Below, one piece after another: positions 11,367-22,540 of a DNA stretch of 64,000 bases (within the stretch, counting starts at the first letter, position 1; every line of letters starts with the position of its first letter). The stretch is from Ipomoea triloba (taxonomy: Eukaryota; Streptophyta; Magnoliopsida; Solanales; Convolvulaceae): contig NC_044919.1 in the NCBI RefSeq assembly GCF_003576645.1, positions 18,314,083 to 18,378,082 on the forward strand, given 5' to 3'. A program made the position numbers and the translations under genes. Under the pieces are notes generated by a model. It made no database searches. It saw only the letters and a program-made list of their open reading frames with translations, and was not told the origin of the DNA.

Positions 11367-13604
11367 ATGGACAGCATGTTGTCGAGACATCTCCTTTTTG
11401 ATCTTAGCAGGTTCGATGACTGAAAAACACGCATGCTTGCGTATCTATGAGCTCTCCATGATGAGATGGCCGAAGTTATAACATCTGGACCAGTCAAGAT
11501 TTTAATGGTCAACACGGCTGCTGAACAAACCAAGGATACACCAAAGTATGTCCCCAAACCTAAGGAAGAATGGACGAGTGACGATAGGAAGAGGAACAAC
11601 CTTGACAACATTGCCAAGGACATCCTTTTCAGAGCCATAGACGAAACCATCTTCCCTAGAGTAAGGAAGTGCAATACAGCCAAAGAGGTATGTGACACTT
11701 TAATGTTGATTGGTGAAGGTGACGAACAGGAGAAGGAGAACAAGCTCACTGTGGCTATGAAGAAGTTCGAGGACTTCAAGATGAAGCCAGGAGAGAGCGT
11801 CGACAACATGGAATCTCGGTTCATGAAGCTGACAACCGAGATCAATGATCTAAATAAGGACATCCCACAGAAGGAACTAAACCTGAAGGTCCTACGAGGC
11901 CTAACCAAGGAGTGGGAGATGAAGGTGATCACAATGCGAGATCACAGAGATCTGAAGAATACCTCCACAAACCAACTCTTTCGAGACCTCAAAGCCTTGG
12001 AGTTTGAGATGTTCCCGAGAGATGAGGACGTAGTGGACCAACGAAACGTGGCACTTGTTGCTGATCAACCATCCACATCCTCAAGGTCAGACCCTAACCC
12101 TACTAATATGTTATCTGACGAACAGTTTGCTCTCTTCATGAGGAAATTCAGGAAATTCATGAGGAAGTCAACGGAGAGCAACACAAGTTCACCTTCCTCC
12201 TCAAGAAGGAACAATGAGAAACATTCATCCAGAAGGATAGAGGAGGAAAATCAGGGTCTTTGCTACAACTGCAGGAGACCAGGACACTTCAAAGCCGAGT
12301 GCCCTTACCCTATGGTAAGTAAGTATCAAGGCCAAGAAGGCAGGGACTCCAGGAGAAAGGAGGAATCCAAAGAAAAGCCAGCACAAAGTGGCTTCAAGGG
12401 AGATTCAAAGAAACATCTGCGCAGAAAGGCGCTTGTTGCTGAGGAACTCGAGAGAGCAATCGAGGAGTCCGAGACATCGAGCTCCAGTGAAGGCAGCAGC
12501 AGCTCAGAAGATGAGAGGGGACTCATCTGCTTATACACCGAGGAAGAAGAGGATCAATGTCTAATGGCCATTGACAATGAGGTAACCTCTACTTCCACAT
12601 CTCGCTGCTCTACCTCTACCTCTCGTTGTTCTTCGTTCGGAAGCGATGAAGATCCCTTTGAGATGCTTGAAACACTTAAAAGGGATCTCGCTATCGCTAA
12701 CAGCACTCATGCCAAAATCCGGGAAGAAAACAGCAAGCTAACTGCTGAAAGAGATATGCTTAAGAACGTCTCGAAAGAGAATTCGGAGCTAACTCTCAAA
12801 GTAAGTGAGTTAAAAGCCAAAGTAATCCTACTGGTTGAAGAGTGCAAAGCTCGAGAGACCAGAGAGCTTAATCTTAGAAAGGTCATAGCATCATACACTA
12901 ATTCCTCCAAAGCCATGGAGAAAATGGTGAATGATCACAGACCCACCAGTGATAGAACCGGTCTAGGGTTCCGTCAAGACTGTCTCTCGAGAGATAAACA
13001 GACCAATGGTTTGGAAACTCCAAATAATGGAGGATCTCAACCCAAACCAAACAATGGTCATAAAAGACCAACAGGAAAGACCAGAGTAGCAATCCACAAA
13101 CCGTCCCTATACACCAGCAATGGAAAGTATAGGAATGCTACAAAGAACAGCCGGGTTATCAATATCGAGAGATCACCTAGCTATCTCTCGCAAGGCTGTT
13201 CCAAGTACAAAAGAAGCTACATTCCATATAATGCGCCTCAAGGCAAATATGGAAGGTCTGAGTTCCATAGAGTTAGGAACTCACGGATGGAGAAAGGCAG
13301 ACTCTATCCATCTAGTGAGGATTGGTCATCGGATCATGATTTCTGGAAGAAACCTCACTTCCAGCAATTTCACATGACCAAACAGCGTATGAAAGGCATG
13401 GTGCGTAAGCTGATTGAAAAGTCTAAACCTAAGTTGATTTATGCACCAAAGAGGCCCAAAACTTTTGCTAGCATTCCCTTTAATTATCAAACGTACAATG
13501 GCTACATTTCACCTAAGCCTGGAGTAATGGGCCCAAGGTATAAATGGATGCCTAAACTCACTAACCTACCAGGACCCAAAGTTTAGGTACCTAAATCTAC
13601 ATAA
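11367..13604 (+). pseudogene. gag: gag of element A, three nonsense changes
   Basis: Structural polyprotein of the retrotransposon particle. The start ATG at 11367 matches the gag start of element D. In-frame stops are TGA at 11421-11423 (Trp in D), TGA at 11448-11450 (Ser in D) and TAG at 13584-13586 (Trp in D); the ancestral stop is TAA at 13602-13604. The copia gag domain fills roughly the first 200 codons. A CCHC zinc knuckle, CYNCRRPGHFKAEC, lies at about 12263-12304, followed by a Ser/Glu-rich region, a coiled-coil-like stretch (12650-12900) and a basic Lys/Tyr-rich tail. A GTAAGT donor-like site follows the zinc knuckle at 12315. Confidence 0.92.
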
Positions 13605-13615
13605 TCTTCTTGCAG
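12315..13615 (+). other. Candidate intron joining gag to pol in element A
   Basis: The donor TATG|GTAAGT starts at 12315, 10 bases after the zinc knuckle codons. The acceptor TTCTTGCAG ends at 13615, directly before the protease codons. Both sites fall between codons, so splicing would keep the gag frame upstream and the pol frame downstream. Length is 1301 bp, the same as in element D. It is a sequence prediction only, without transcript evidence. Confidence 0.4.
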
Positions 13616-15991
13616 GAAACCAGGGACGTGTGGTTCATTAATAGTGGATGTTCGAGACATATGACTGGAAACCTCACGCTGCTTGAGAACATCCACCCTA
13701 TCGAAGGTCCCTTGGTAACATTTGACGACAACGAGAAGAAAGGACGCACGAAGGCTGTTGGTGAAATCCACAAGAATGAACTGGTGATCAAGGAGGTATC
13801 TTATGTTGAAGGACTCAAGTTTAACCTCCTAAGCACAAGTCAGTTCTGTGACAAAGGCTACAAGGTCATCTTCACCAAAAGCAAGTGTCGAATTATCAAT
13901 GAGGAATCTCTCGAAGTCGTCTTGGAAGCAGCAAGGAAAGGAAACATGTACATAGTGGATTGGAAGTCTGCAAAACCATCCCTATGTATGCTAGCAAGGA
14001 ACAAAGAGGACTTATGCTGGGATTGGCACAGTAAGCTGAGTCACCTGAACTTCAAAACCATTAACAAGCTTACTAAGAGGAACCTTGTAGAAGGACTGCC
14101 CAAAGTTACGTTTCGAAAGGACAAGATTTGTGAGGCATGTCAACGTTGCAAACAGATCAAATCCTCTTTCAGAACTAAAGCCGAGACATCATCCACTAGA
14201 CCACTAAGTCTTCTTCATATGGACTTATTTGGCCCGGTGGATCCACCCAGCATGAGAGGTAGGAAGTATACTCATGTGGTAGTAGATGACTACACAAGAT
14301 TCACCTGGACCATGTTCTTAACTAAGAAAAGCGAGACAAAAGTTGCCTTGCCAAATCTCCTAAGGCAAGTTCAAATTGAAAAGGATGTCTCGATACTAAA
14401 GATTCGGTCAGATCAAGGTGGAGAGTTCGTTAATCAAGTTATCGAGAGCTACTGCAACGAGAACGGGATTCATCATCAGTTGTCAGCTGCTCGAACGCCT
14501 CAACAGAACGGGGTTGCTGAAAGGAGGAACAGAACTCTCAAGGAAGCTGCAAGGACCATGCTCTCGCAAGCCAACATATCACAAGGATTTTGGGCAGAAG
14601 CAATCAACACAGCGTGCTATACCCAAAATCGGTCATTGATCGTGAAAGGAGTTGGAAAGACTCCATATGAGTTGTGGAATGGAAGGAAACCGAATGTAAG
14701 CTACTTCCACACATTCGGGTGCAAATGCTATGTCCACAACAATGGGAAGACTCAGTTAAGAACTTTTGATGAAAAGGCAGATGATGGAGTATTTCTGGGA
14801 TACTCATCGACAAGTAAAGCATTCAGAGTTTTCAACAAGCAGAGATTAGTGGTTGAAGAATCCATACATGTCTCTTTTGATGATAGAGCATCGACAGATC
14901 AACCATCAAAGTCTATGGAAGCAGCTGAAAGTTTTGAGGAAGTTCAGCCGGAATCGATCGAGAGATCAGACTTACCTCTCAATGGGAAGCAGTCGATAGT
15001 TCGAGACGTAGCAGAACTCCAGTCAGAATCAGATGATGAAGAGACTGCCAAGAAGAAAGCTCCTGATTCAGTTGATCCAATCCAAATCTTAGATGATCAA
15101 CCCACCACTCAACCTTCAACGGAGGTACCAACTGAGGAACCTGAACCTGATCTAAGATGGCTGAGAAGTCACCCCACTGATCAAGTGATTGGAGATGTTC
15201 GTGACAAAGTTCGAACCAGATCAGCATATCGAGAAAGCATGCTTGCTTGGTTTCTATCCCAAATAGAGCCTAAGGTGATTGATGAGGCTCTATGTGATCC
15301 AGATTGGGTACAAGCCATGCAAGAGGAACTTCATCAGTTTGAAAGGAACGAAGTGTGGGAACTAGTTCCGAGACCTCATCATCAGAATGCCATTGGCACA
15401 AAATGGGTTTTCAGAAACAAGATGAATGAGGATGGAGTCATTGTTAGGAACAAGGCCAGACTTGTTGCTAAAGGATATTGCCAGGAGGAAGGAATAGATT
15501 TTGATGAAACCTTCGCTCCGGTGGCACGTCTCGAAGCCATACGCATCTTTCTCGCATATTCCGCCTTCAAAGACTTCAAAGTGTATCAAATGGATGTCAA
15601 GAGCGCTTTTCTGAACGGACTTCTTGAAGAAGAGGTGTACGTTGAACAACCTCCGGGTTTCTTGAAGGAAGTGGGAGCTGACAAAGTATACAAATTAAAG
15701 AAGGCACTTTACGGCTTAAAGCAAGCTCCTAGAGCTTGGTATGACACTTTATCCTCTTTTCTACTTCAGTGTGGGTTCACCAAAGGCCTAATGGACAAAA
15801 CATTGTTTAGAATTAAGGATGGGGATCATATCTTATTGGTGCAAATCTATGTGGACGATATCATCTTTGGGAGCACCAATCCAAACTTGTGCGAGAAGTT
15901 CTCTAGTTTGATGAAAGGGAAGTTCGAGATGAGCATGATGGGGGAGCTCAATTACTTCCTTGGACTACAAGTGAGACAACTTAATGAAGGC
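13610..15991 (+). pseudogene. pol: pol of element A, 3'-truncated
   Basis: An open frame runs from the protease to the reverse transcriptase, in a different frame from gag. Aspartic protease motif: the element reads F-I-N-S-G-C, with Asn (AAT) where D and C have the catalytic Asp of D-S-G. The GAG-pre-integrase HHCC zinc region is at about 14020-14160. Integrase motifs are [15 protein letters not shown] and [11 protein letters not shown] motifs are [11 protein letters not shown] and [10 protein letters not shown] near 15850. The frame is lost at the N at 15992, after the RT LQVRQL region; the RT thumb and RNase H are absent. With a mutant protease and no RNase H this copy cannot make active enzymes. 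Confidence 0.93.
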
Positions 15992-16471
15992 NAAGATCCT
16001 TAAACTAGTACCGATAAGTGCTCACCATCGAAAGGTGAAACTGATAAGCTCAACGGATATAAGTGGAACGGCTAACTTGGAAATTAACATTAGCCACGTG
16101 ATCTTCGGTTACTGACGGTTTTCCCTTGTTTTAGGGCACTATCTTGATTAGTGGGTGCATGTTCATAAAAGATATCTTATCTTATAAAACCCAACTTTAA
16201 ACCGTCCCATACACTTTCCCAAAAATACCCTTACCTCAAGTTACACGCTGACCGTTATAAGGGGTATCTTCGACCTTTCAACTCTTTCAAATTAATCGAG
16301 ATCTCAAGTCGGGTCAGACTATCAACCCTACCCACATATCCGACCCATATCCACAAGATATAAAAGCCAAATCCATCATCCTTACCCGGATTCAAGCTCA
16401 ATCCGAATACCCAAAATCCCCAAATTACATACACTGTACACATTCCCTCCAAAACATCAAAGTTTTCATCA
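15992..16471 (+). other. Deletion joint and pol-ORF3 spacer of element A
   Basis: After the single N at 15992 the sequence resumes at a point matching element D near 55051 (AAGATCCTTAAACT), so about 1.9 kb present in D is missing. The remainder (to 16471) is AT-rich leader sequence ahead of ORF3 and is collinear with D 55051-55537. Whether the joint is a biological deletion or a misassembly cannot be told here. Confidence 0.8.
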
Positions 16472-19400
16472 ATGGCGTCTGAATCTTCAACCTCAACTTC
16501 ATCTTCCGACGCATACCAGAGGGAACTGGAACACATACGCTCTCAAATCAAGCAAGTCAAGGCGGGGAGCATCCTTGACAGAAATGGTTTCATTGCTCAC
16601 TCGACGAACCCAACAATGGCGGAGAAAGTCCTGAAGAAGTTCGAGAAGGCAGGACTAATGAAGTATATGACGCATGACTACCGAACCATTCACGACCTCG
16701 ACTTCACCGAATGGTTCGCTAATGCTAAGGTCACGAAGGGCAAGATTGAAAGCAGATTCAACGAGATTGACATTACGACCGCCGTCAGTGACCTAAGGGC
16801 AGCATTCGATTTTGCTGCATCAGAGGAGGCAGTAAAGCACCTCTCGGATTACAATTTGAACAAGCAAGCGTTTTGGGACAAAATCCGATTGGAGACTGCA
16901 CCGCCCAGAGCAACCTCTGCCCTCCGCAAGTTCCATTTGAAGGAGAGGTTTGCCATTGCCACCGACCTCATCATGAAGTTCATTCTCGGCAAGGTGTCCG
17001 GAACCGATGAGATCAATCTAGACATTCTCAAAATCCTCCATGCTATCTGGAACAACAACCAAATGGACTGGGCGCACATAATCTTCAACTTCCTCAAACA
17101 GCAAGTGCAGGGCTCAGTCTCAAACTCCAACCTGTTGATCAGTAAAAAGGTTGGTTTCGGTTTCGTTGTCCAGTATTTATTGAGTTTGAAGGGCTTACAG
17201 TTGAGGGAAGGGAGAGAGATTCATCGAAATACCTATATGGGTAGGACGAAATCTCAAGCTCCAAAGTCCAAGGGTATTAATATTGCACCCTCTCCCTCGA
17301 AACCTAAGGGAAAGGGCAAAAGGAAAGCCCAAACTGTGGAGGAAAACTCTGATGATGAACCTCTTGGTACACTGATCAAGAGGATTGTTCTGCCAAAGAG
17401 AGCTAAGAAAGCCAAATCTGCTCCTGTCACCAAGAATCGAGAGGTGACCCCTTATGCTGTTCAAGTACCATTTGAGGACAGGGCACAAGCCTAGGGGGAA
17501 CCTCAGGTTACACTAGCTGCTGAGGTTGAGAGAGTGTCTCCTACAAGGTCCATCACCGGCGAGAGTTTTGTTGATGTTAATGCTGGTAGTGATGATGAAT
17601 ATTTGGATATGCCTCGAGAGGAGACTCGAGAGATTGAAGGTACTGGGATCAGTAATCCAGTACAGGCAGATGTTGTGGAACCACGACAGGTGGTTCGAGA
17701 GATAATTGCTCCAGCAGCTGAAGTTCAAGACTATTTCGAATCTGCTGATGCTGAACAGGGCACTGTGGTCAGGGACCCAGTGCAATGGGCTCATAATGTT
17801 GAGTTAACGCCCACTGAATCTGCTCAAATTGATAGATCAGTTGCTCAAGCAATAGCAGATGTCAGATTGGAAAATGAGCTCTCGGATAACGATCGAGAGA
17901 TCACTGAACCGACTGTGGAAGCCATTTCTACTACAGAGATTCTGTCTGACGGGCAGAATGATGGAGATGAAGAGGTCACTACTCAATTGGGAGTTGCAGC
18001 TGCACCTATGATCGATGGTTTCTCCAGCGTACTCAGATGGATTAACTGGAGAACAGGTCCATTTCACCAACTGATAGCACAGGCAGCAGAAATGGAGACA
18101 GAAGAACAGTTTGCTCTCCAGTGGTTGGGAATGTCTGAAATCCCAGCTCATGAACTTCTTGACCTTGCCCATGAAATGAATACAACCAAGAGAAATCTTG
18201 GGAGAACTGATAAAGGGAAGGGCATAGCTGCTGATGAAACAGAGGTTGAGCCTGAGGAGGACCTAGAACTTGATGCCCAATTTCGAGAAAATATCAGGCT
18301 CGCCACTGCTATATCCTTGGGACAGACTGTAGAACACACGAGAGGTCCAAGAGAGACCTCTGGAGTTGCTCAAGATGATTCTGAAACTCCTATTGCAACG
18401 GCAGCAATTCCCCTGTCCCAAGTAAGTGACTTTGCTCTGGACGAACAGGTAGCAGCTTCGAGAGATGAATCCGAGACCTCTGAAGCACTTAAGGTGGCAC
18501 CCAACACAATACTACTTCTGCCACCACCTGAGTCCACACCCTCGGCTGACACAGACGAAGCACAAACAGTTCGAGAGGGTGAAATTTTGTTGCTCCAACT
18601 CCCAGGCTTTCCTATCGAAATGGAATTGCCATCACCATTCCTGCTACCAGATGATACTGCATCAACCTTTGCAGCCAGGATGGTTGATCGACAAAAATGG
18701 AGTGCACCAGCTGCTCCTGAAACAATAGTGATTCCAGACTCACCTGAGCAGACTGACGTGCAGCCCAATGAGCAACAAGAGCAGACTTTTCCCAGCTCTG
18801 GTTCGAGAGGTGACGCTGAGGAAGATCTTCAATTGGATGGAAACCGGGAAGCATCCATTACAGGAGTCTCTCCCTTTGCTGATCCAATCCTACCAGCAGC
18901 TGAAGCTGAGGGTCCAGGTTCGAGAGGTGATGAGCAAGAAGTGATCCATCCCTCAGGTGAAAACCGGGAAGCACCTGACATGGAGCTACCTTCGCGCTCT
19001 GAACCCAGTGTCCCTGCGGTCCTTCAGACACTCAATCGAGAGGTGGACTCGCAACTGCAAGCCATGGGTGGAAATCTGGAAGCACCCAAGTCCCCTCCGA
19101 TAAAAGGTACTTCTCACTTCTCTTCTTCTACTTCTGACTATGATCAACAGGCCGAAGAAGCTTTCATTGGCGAAGTGCGTCAATTCATGGCTGATCAATC
19201 TCAGAAGATGGCTCAGCTCGAGAGGATACTCACTGTTGTCCGCAATGCTGCAATGCCTGCCGCTGGCACAAGTGAATCCCAAGGCCGTCATGCAGAACTT
19301 CTCGATCAAGTAGTATGGGCTGAGGATGCAGCACAACGGGCTGCAAATGAGGCTGCGGTAGCTCGAGCAGAAGCTGAGAAAGCAAAGGCTGAAGTAGCCG

Positions 19401-20098
19401 ATTTACGTGCCGAGCTTCGAGCCTTCCAAAATTCCAGTGAACTTCGACAGGATGTGATGAAAGCCATACTCGATGATCTGTCGAACCAAGTGCCTGCCCA
19501 GCTACAATCACTTGTTGAAGGGGTGTCCATCCTTCTTTCCCGTCAGGATGATGCCAACAAGGGGGAAGGAAATCTAGGAACACGAGGGACATCCACAAGC
19601 AAGAAAAGGGCAGCTAGTGAACCCTTAACCACTGGACCTCCTCCGAAAATTCCAAGGACAATAAGCAAAAAATTGGAGGAAGCGAAAAGGGCAGAAATTT
19701 TAAGGGTTCAGCACACACTGGAAATGGAGAAAAGAAGAGAAGAAGACCGAGAAAGAAGAAGAAAGAGGCAAGAACAACAAACGGCCAAGGAGAAGAAAGA
19801 TGAGCAATTCATGAAAAACTTCAAGTCAGGGTTCAAAGAAGACACAACAGAATATCTTAATGGAATCATAGTAAGTCTTCTTGCCAAAACTGACTTATCT
19901 CTTCACAGTGGCCTTACTCCTCTAGAATGCATCGATTGGTGGAGAGATGGGGTAATTGAAGGTAACTTCATAGGTGAAGCCTTCATCAACTACATTCACC
20001 TTGACGTATCAGATGAATATCTCGAGCAGGTGAACTCAAAAGACCCCATCAAGACACGAGCATCAATAAACGAGAAGAGGAAAGCTAACAAGCAGTAA
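16472..20098 (+). pseudogene. ORF3 of element A (Sirevirus extra ORF), one nonsense change
   Basis: It is collinear with the intact 1159-residue ORF3 of element D and starts MASESSTSTSSSDAYQ. It is interrupted by TAG at 17492-17494, where D has CAG; the frame is the same on both sides, so a single base change explains the split. The order is: an N-terminal conserved region (about 270 residues), a basic KGKGKRKAQ stretch, a long acidic Pro/Glu/Ser-rich region, a coiled coil rich in Ala/Glu (near 19140-19530), a second basic KKRR-type helix, a Trp-containing tail and a basic end. No signal peptide or membrane helix is visible, unlike envelope-like ORFs described in some Sireviruses. Confidence 0.85.
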
Positions 20099-20361
20099 GC
20101 TCTCGATGTCTACATGCATTCCAAACTTTATGTTGTTCTTTATCTTCTTTTAACTTTTCTGCTCAGTGATGTAAACATTCCCTTAATCTGAATATATATA
20201 TCTTTTGCTGGGGGTGTTGCGTGTGTTTGTTATTCATGTCTTAGCAGATTAGTTTTCATGTCAAACTTACCGTATGCGCTGAAAATAAAATCAAAGTTTA
20301 TTTTCTTACAAATCAGCCATATAAGTAAGTATAGTGTTGGCATCATCAAAAAGGGGGAAAT
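20099..20361 (+). other. 3' untranslated region and polypurine tract of element A
   Basis: It ends with the polypurine tract AAAAAGGGGGAAAT (20348-20361) directly before the 3' LTR. It contains GGCATCATCAAAAAGGGG, conserved in elements D, E and (reverse) C. No ORF. Confidence 0.85.
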
Positions 20362-22162
20362 TGTTAGGAACATATTGTAATAGGTTTTGATGATACCAAA
20401 TGTAATCTATAATCCCCTAAGTCTCGAAAGATAGGAAATTATATGTAAGTTCGACAAGTAAACTAAGAGCGAAAATACAACCGGGTAACTTGAGCTCAAC
20501 TCGGAAAATATTTAAGCTTAAGGTAAACTTGTGTGAACATCTTAGAAGTCTCGTATTGTAATCTTATAGACAGATCAGAAGAAGGCACGGGACAACACTG
20601 GAGGAATAAGGGTCTGCGAGACATCAACTAAGTCTCGAGACATAAGCAGAGTTCGAGAGATAGGATCTCTCGATACAACAATCCAGTTCGAGACATAAGC
20701 AGAGTTCGAGAGATAGATCTCTCGATACATGGGATCGAGACATCAAGTGGTCGAGACATCAACATTGGCCTCGATGAACTGATACTTCTCCAAGGGGCTG
20801 AATGGCAGTCAACATGCATGGATAAAATAATCTAAGTTTGGAGAAGAAGAATATCATGGAGATAAAATATTAAGGAGGTGCCAAAAGAATATTATGGGAA
20901 CTACCGGAAGTGGATGCCACATCAGAATTCCACGACAAACGGATAGAAGGTGCACCAATCGAAGGTCGGTCTTATTCCCTAAAACGAAGATCAATGGGAA
21001 TATAAAAAGAGTAACTTTTTCCAAAAGTAGCAAGTGGAGCATGGACTCAAGAAAGTGAATTATGGAATATTCACTACAAGACAAAAGGTTCAAGTTACAA
21101 GACCACCACTCCATGAAAAATGCTGAAAACATGCAAGTCCCATGCTCAGCATGGGAGACGGATTTCAAACGGAATAATTTTCCCTCCAACGGAATTATTC
21201 TTCAACTCTCATATAAAAAGGACGAGAAGACACAAGTTCTATAAGGAGGTTGGTTCGTTCAAAACTCTTAAGAGGTGTCTGATTCAAAGTTCAAAAGTGC
21301 AAGTGCTCAATTCGGAATATCATCCTGATATTCAAAACAGCGAGAAAAACACATCTTAGTGTTTGAGAGAGTTACAAAGCTTAAACTGCTATACATCTAG
21401 AAGGTGACCGAAGCTGCTCTACAACGAAGTTGATTCAACGATAGCTTTTGGTCAGATTGGAGCTTGTTACACTCAACTGTGACAACCAAAGGTCCTTGCT
21501 TTGGATTAAGCAAGAAGAGGCGGAGTAACCTGGCAGCTGTCTAGTGAAGATCCTGAGGCTTGAGGCGGGCTTGGTGATCAAAGCTCAAGTGCTCGAGAGG
21601 TGGAGTAACAAGAAGCGGGGAGAAAAACCTGAGGAGAGGCGGAGTAACCTGGGAGCTGTCTTGTGAAGATCCTGAGGCTTGAGGCGGGCTTGGTGATCAA
21701 AGCTCAAGTGCTCGATAGGTGGAGTAACAAGAAGCGGGGCGAAAAACCTGAGGCTTGAGGCGGGCTTCGTGATCAAAGCTCAAGCGCTCGATATTGTACT
21801 GAAAAGGGAAGTTTTTAGTGCAATCCTTCCAGGGAGTTTCTGGAAGAAGAGTGGACGTAGGCGGGTTGGCCGAACCACTTAAAAATCTCTCTCGCATTTA
21901 CTTTCTGTTTTTATCTCTCGCTATCTAACTCTCGAACTGCACTGCATATAACCGCACCTCTCGAACTAACTCAAACTCGTGCAAATTAAAAGGGGATAAC
22001 TTTTCCGCTGCGCATAAAACTTTGTCTTCATCTTGTGAGGTATCGGACCTAAACATCCTAAGTCCAATACACACGAGAAGTCGAAAAAGATTTGCAAAAT
22101 CTTATACAAGTCTATTCACCCCCCCCCCTCTAGACTTGTACCCCATCCCCTTGGGACCAACA
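20362..22162 (+). repeat. 3' LTR of element A
   Basis: It is 1801 bp with ends TG...CA, followed by the target duplication ATTGA. It carries the same hairpins, TATA candidates and 119-bp repeat units as the 5' LTR. Confidence 0.95.
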
Positions 22163-22251
22163 ATTGAGCTATGCACGAGAGGAATTCAAGTCTTAGAAAA
22201 GAAATCTTTATTTCTTTGAACAACAGTTGTATCTCTACCGAGGGTAGATAG

Positions 22252-22540
22252 GAGTGTAGCTGGGTGCGTAACACTCGGGTGAACTAAGTGCAGGAGTGTA
22301 GCTGGGTGCGTAACACTCGGGTGAACTAAGTGCAGGAGTGTAGCTGGGTGCGTAACACTCGGGTGAACTAAGTGCAGCTTTGTGCGTAACACTTGGTTGG
22401 AACGTAGCTTTGTGCGTAGCGTTCGGGAACGTTGCTTTGTGCGTAGCGTTCGTGGAGCGTAGCTTTGTGCGTAGCGCTCGGGAGCTTAGCTTTGTGCGAA
22501 GAGCTCGTGGTTGAGTGTAGCTTTGTGCGTAGCACTCGGG
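22252..22540. repeat. Tandem repeats in the family II LTR: three 42-bp units, then about 28-bp degenerate units
   Basis: Copies starting GAGTGTAGCTGGG lie at 22252, 22294 and 22336, exactly 42 bp apart and identical. They are followed by about six shorter units starting CTTTGTGCGTAGC or CTTTGTGCGTAAC. Elements C (both LTRs) carry the short units but only one copy of the 42-bp unit. The short units are a genuine family trait; the extra 42-bp copies may be an assembly artefact. Confidence 0.9.

Larger units (their letters stand above)
9481..22162 (+). mobile_element. Element A: family I Sirevirus-type Ty1/copia retrotransposon, internally deleted
   Basis: It has two similar LTRs (9481-11255, 20362-22162), a primer site, gag, pol (cut short at 15992), a third ORF and a polypurine tract. 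It is inserted into solo LTR B with the target duplication ATTGA (9476-9480 and 22163-22167). Compared with element D it lacks the end of reverse transcriptase, all of RNase H and most of the pol-ORF3 spacer; the joint is marked by a single N. Gag has three nonsense changes and ORF3 one. Length is 12.68 kb. The gene order gag-protease-integrase-RT-RNase H with a long extra ORF after pol is the Sirevirus (SIRE/Maximus) layout. Confidence 0.95.

Noticed and set aside
18370..18768. Minus-strand frames opposite gag and ORF3
   Set aside because: Shadow frames of the strongly biased sense coding sequence, with no conserved domain and broken in the sister element.
22252..22540. CRISPR-like array of spaced repeats
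   Set aside because: Repeats are contiguous degenerate units within a plant LTR, without unique spacers or cas genes.
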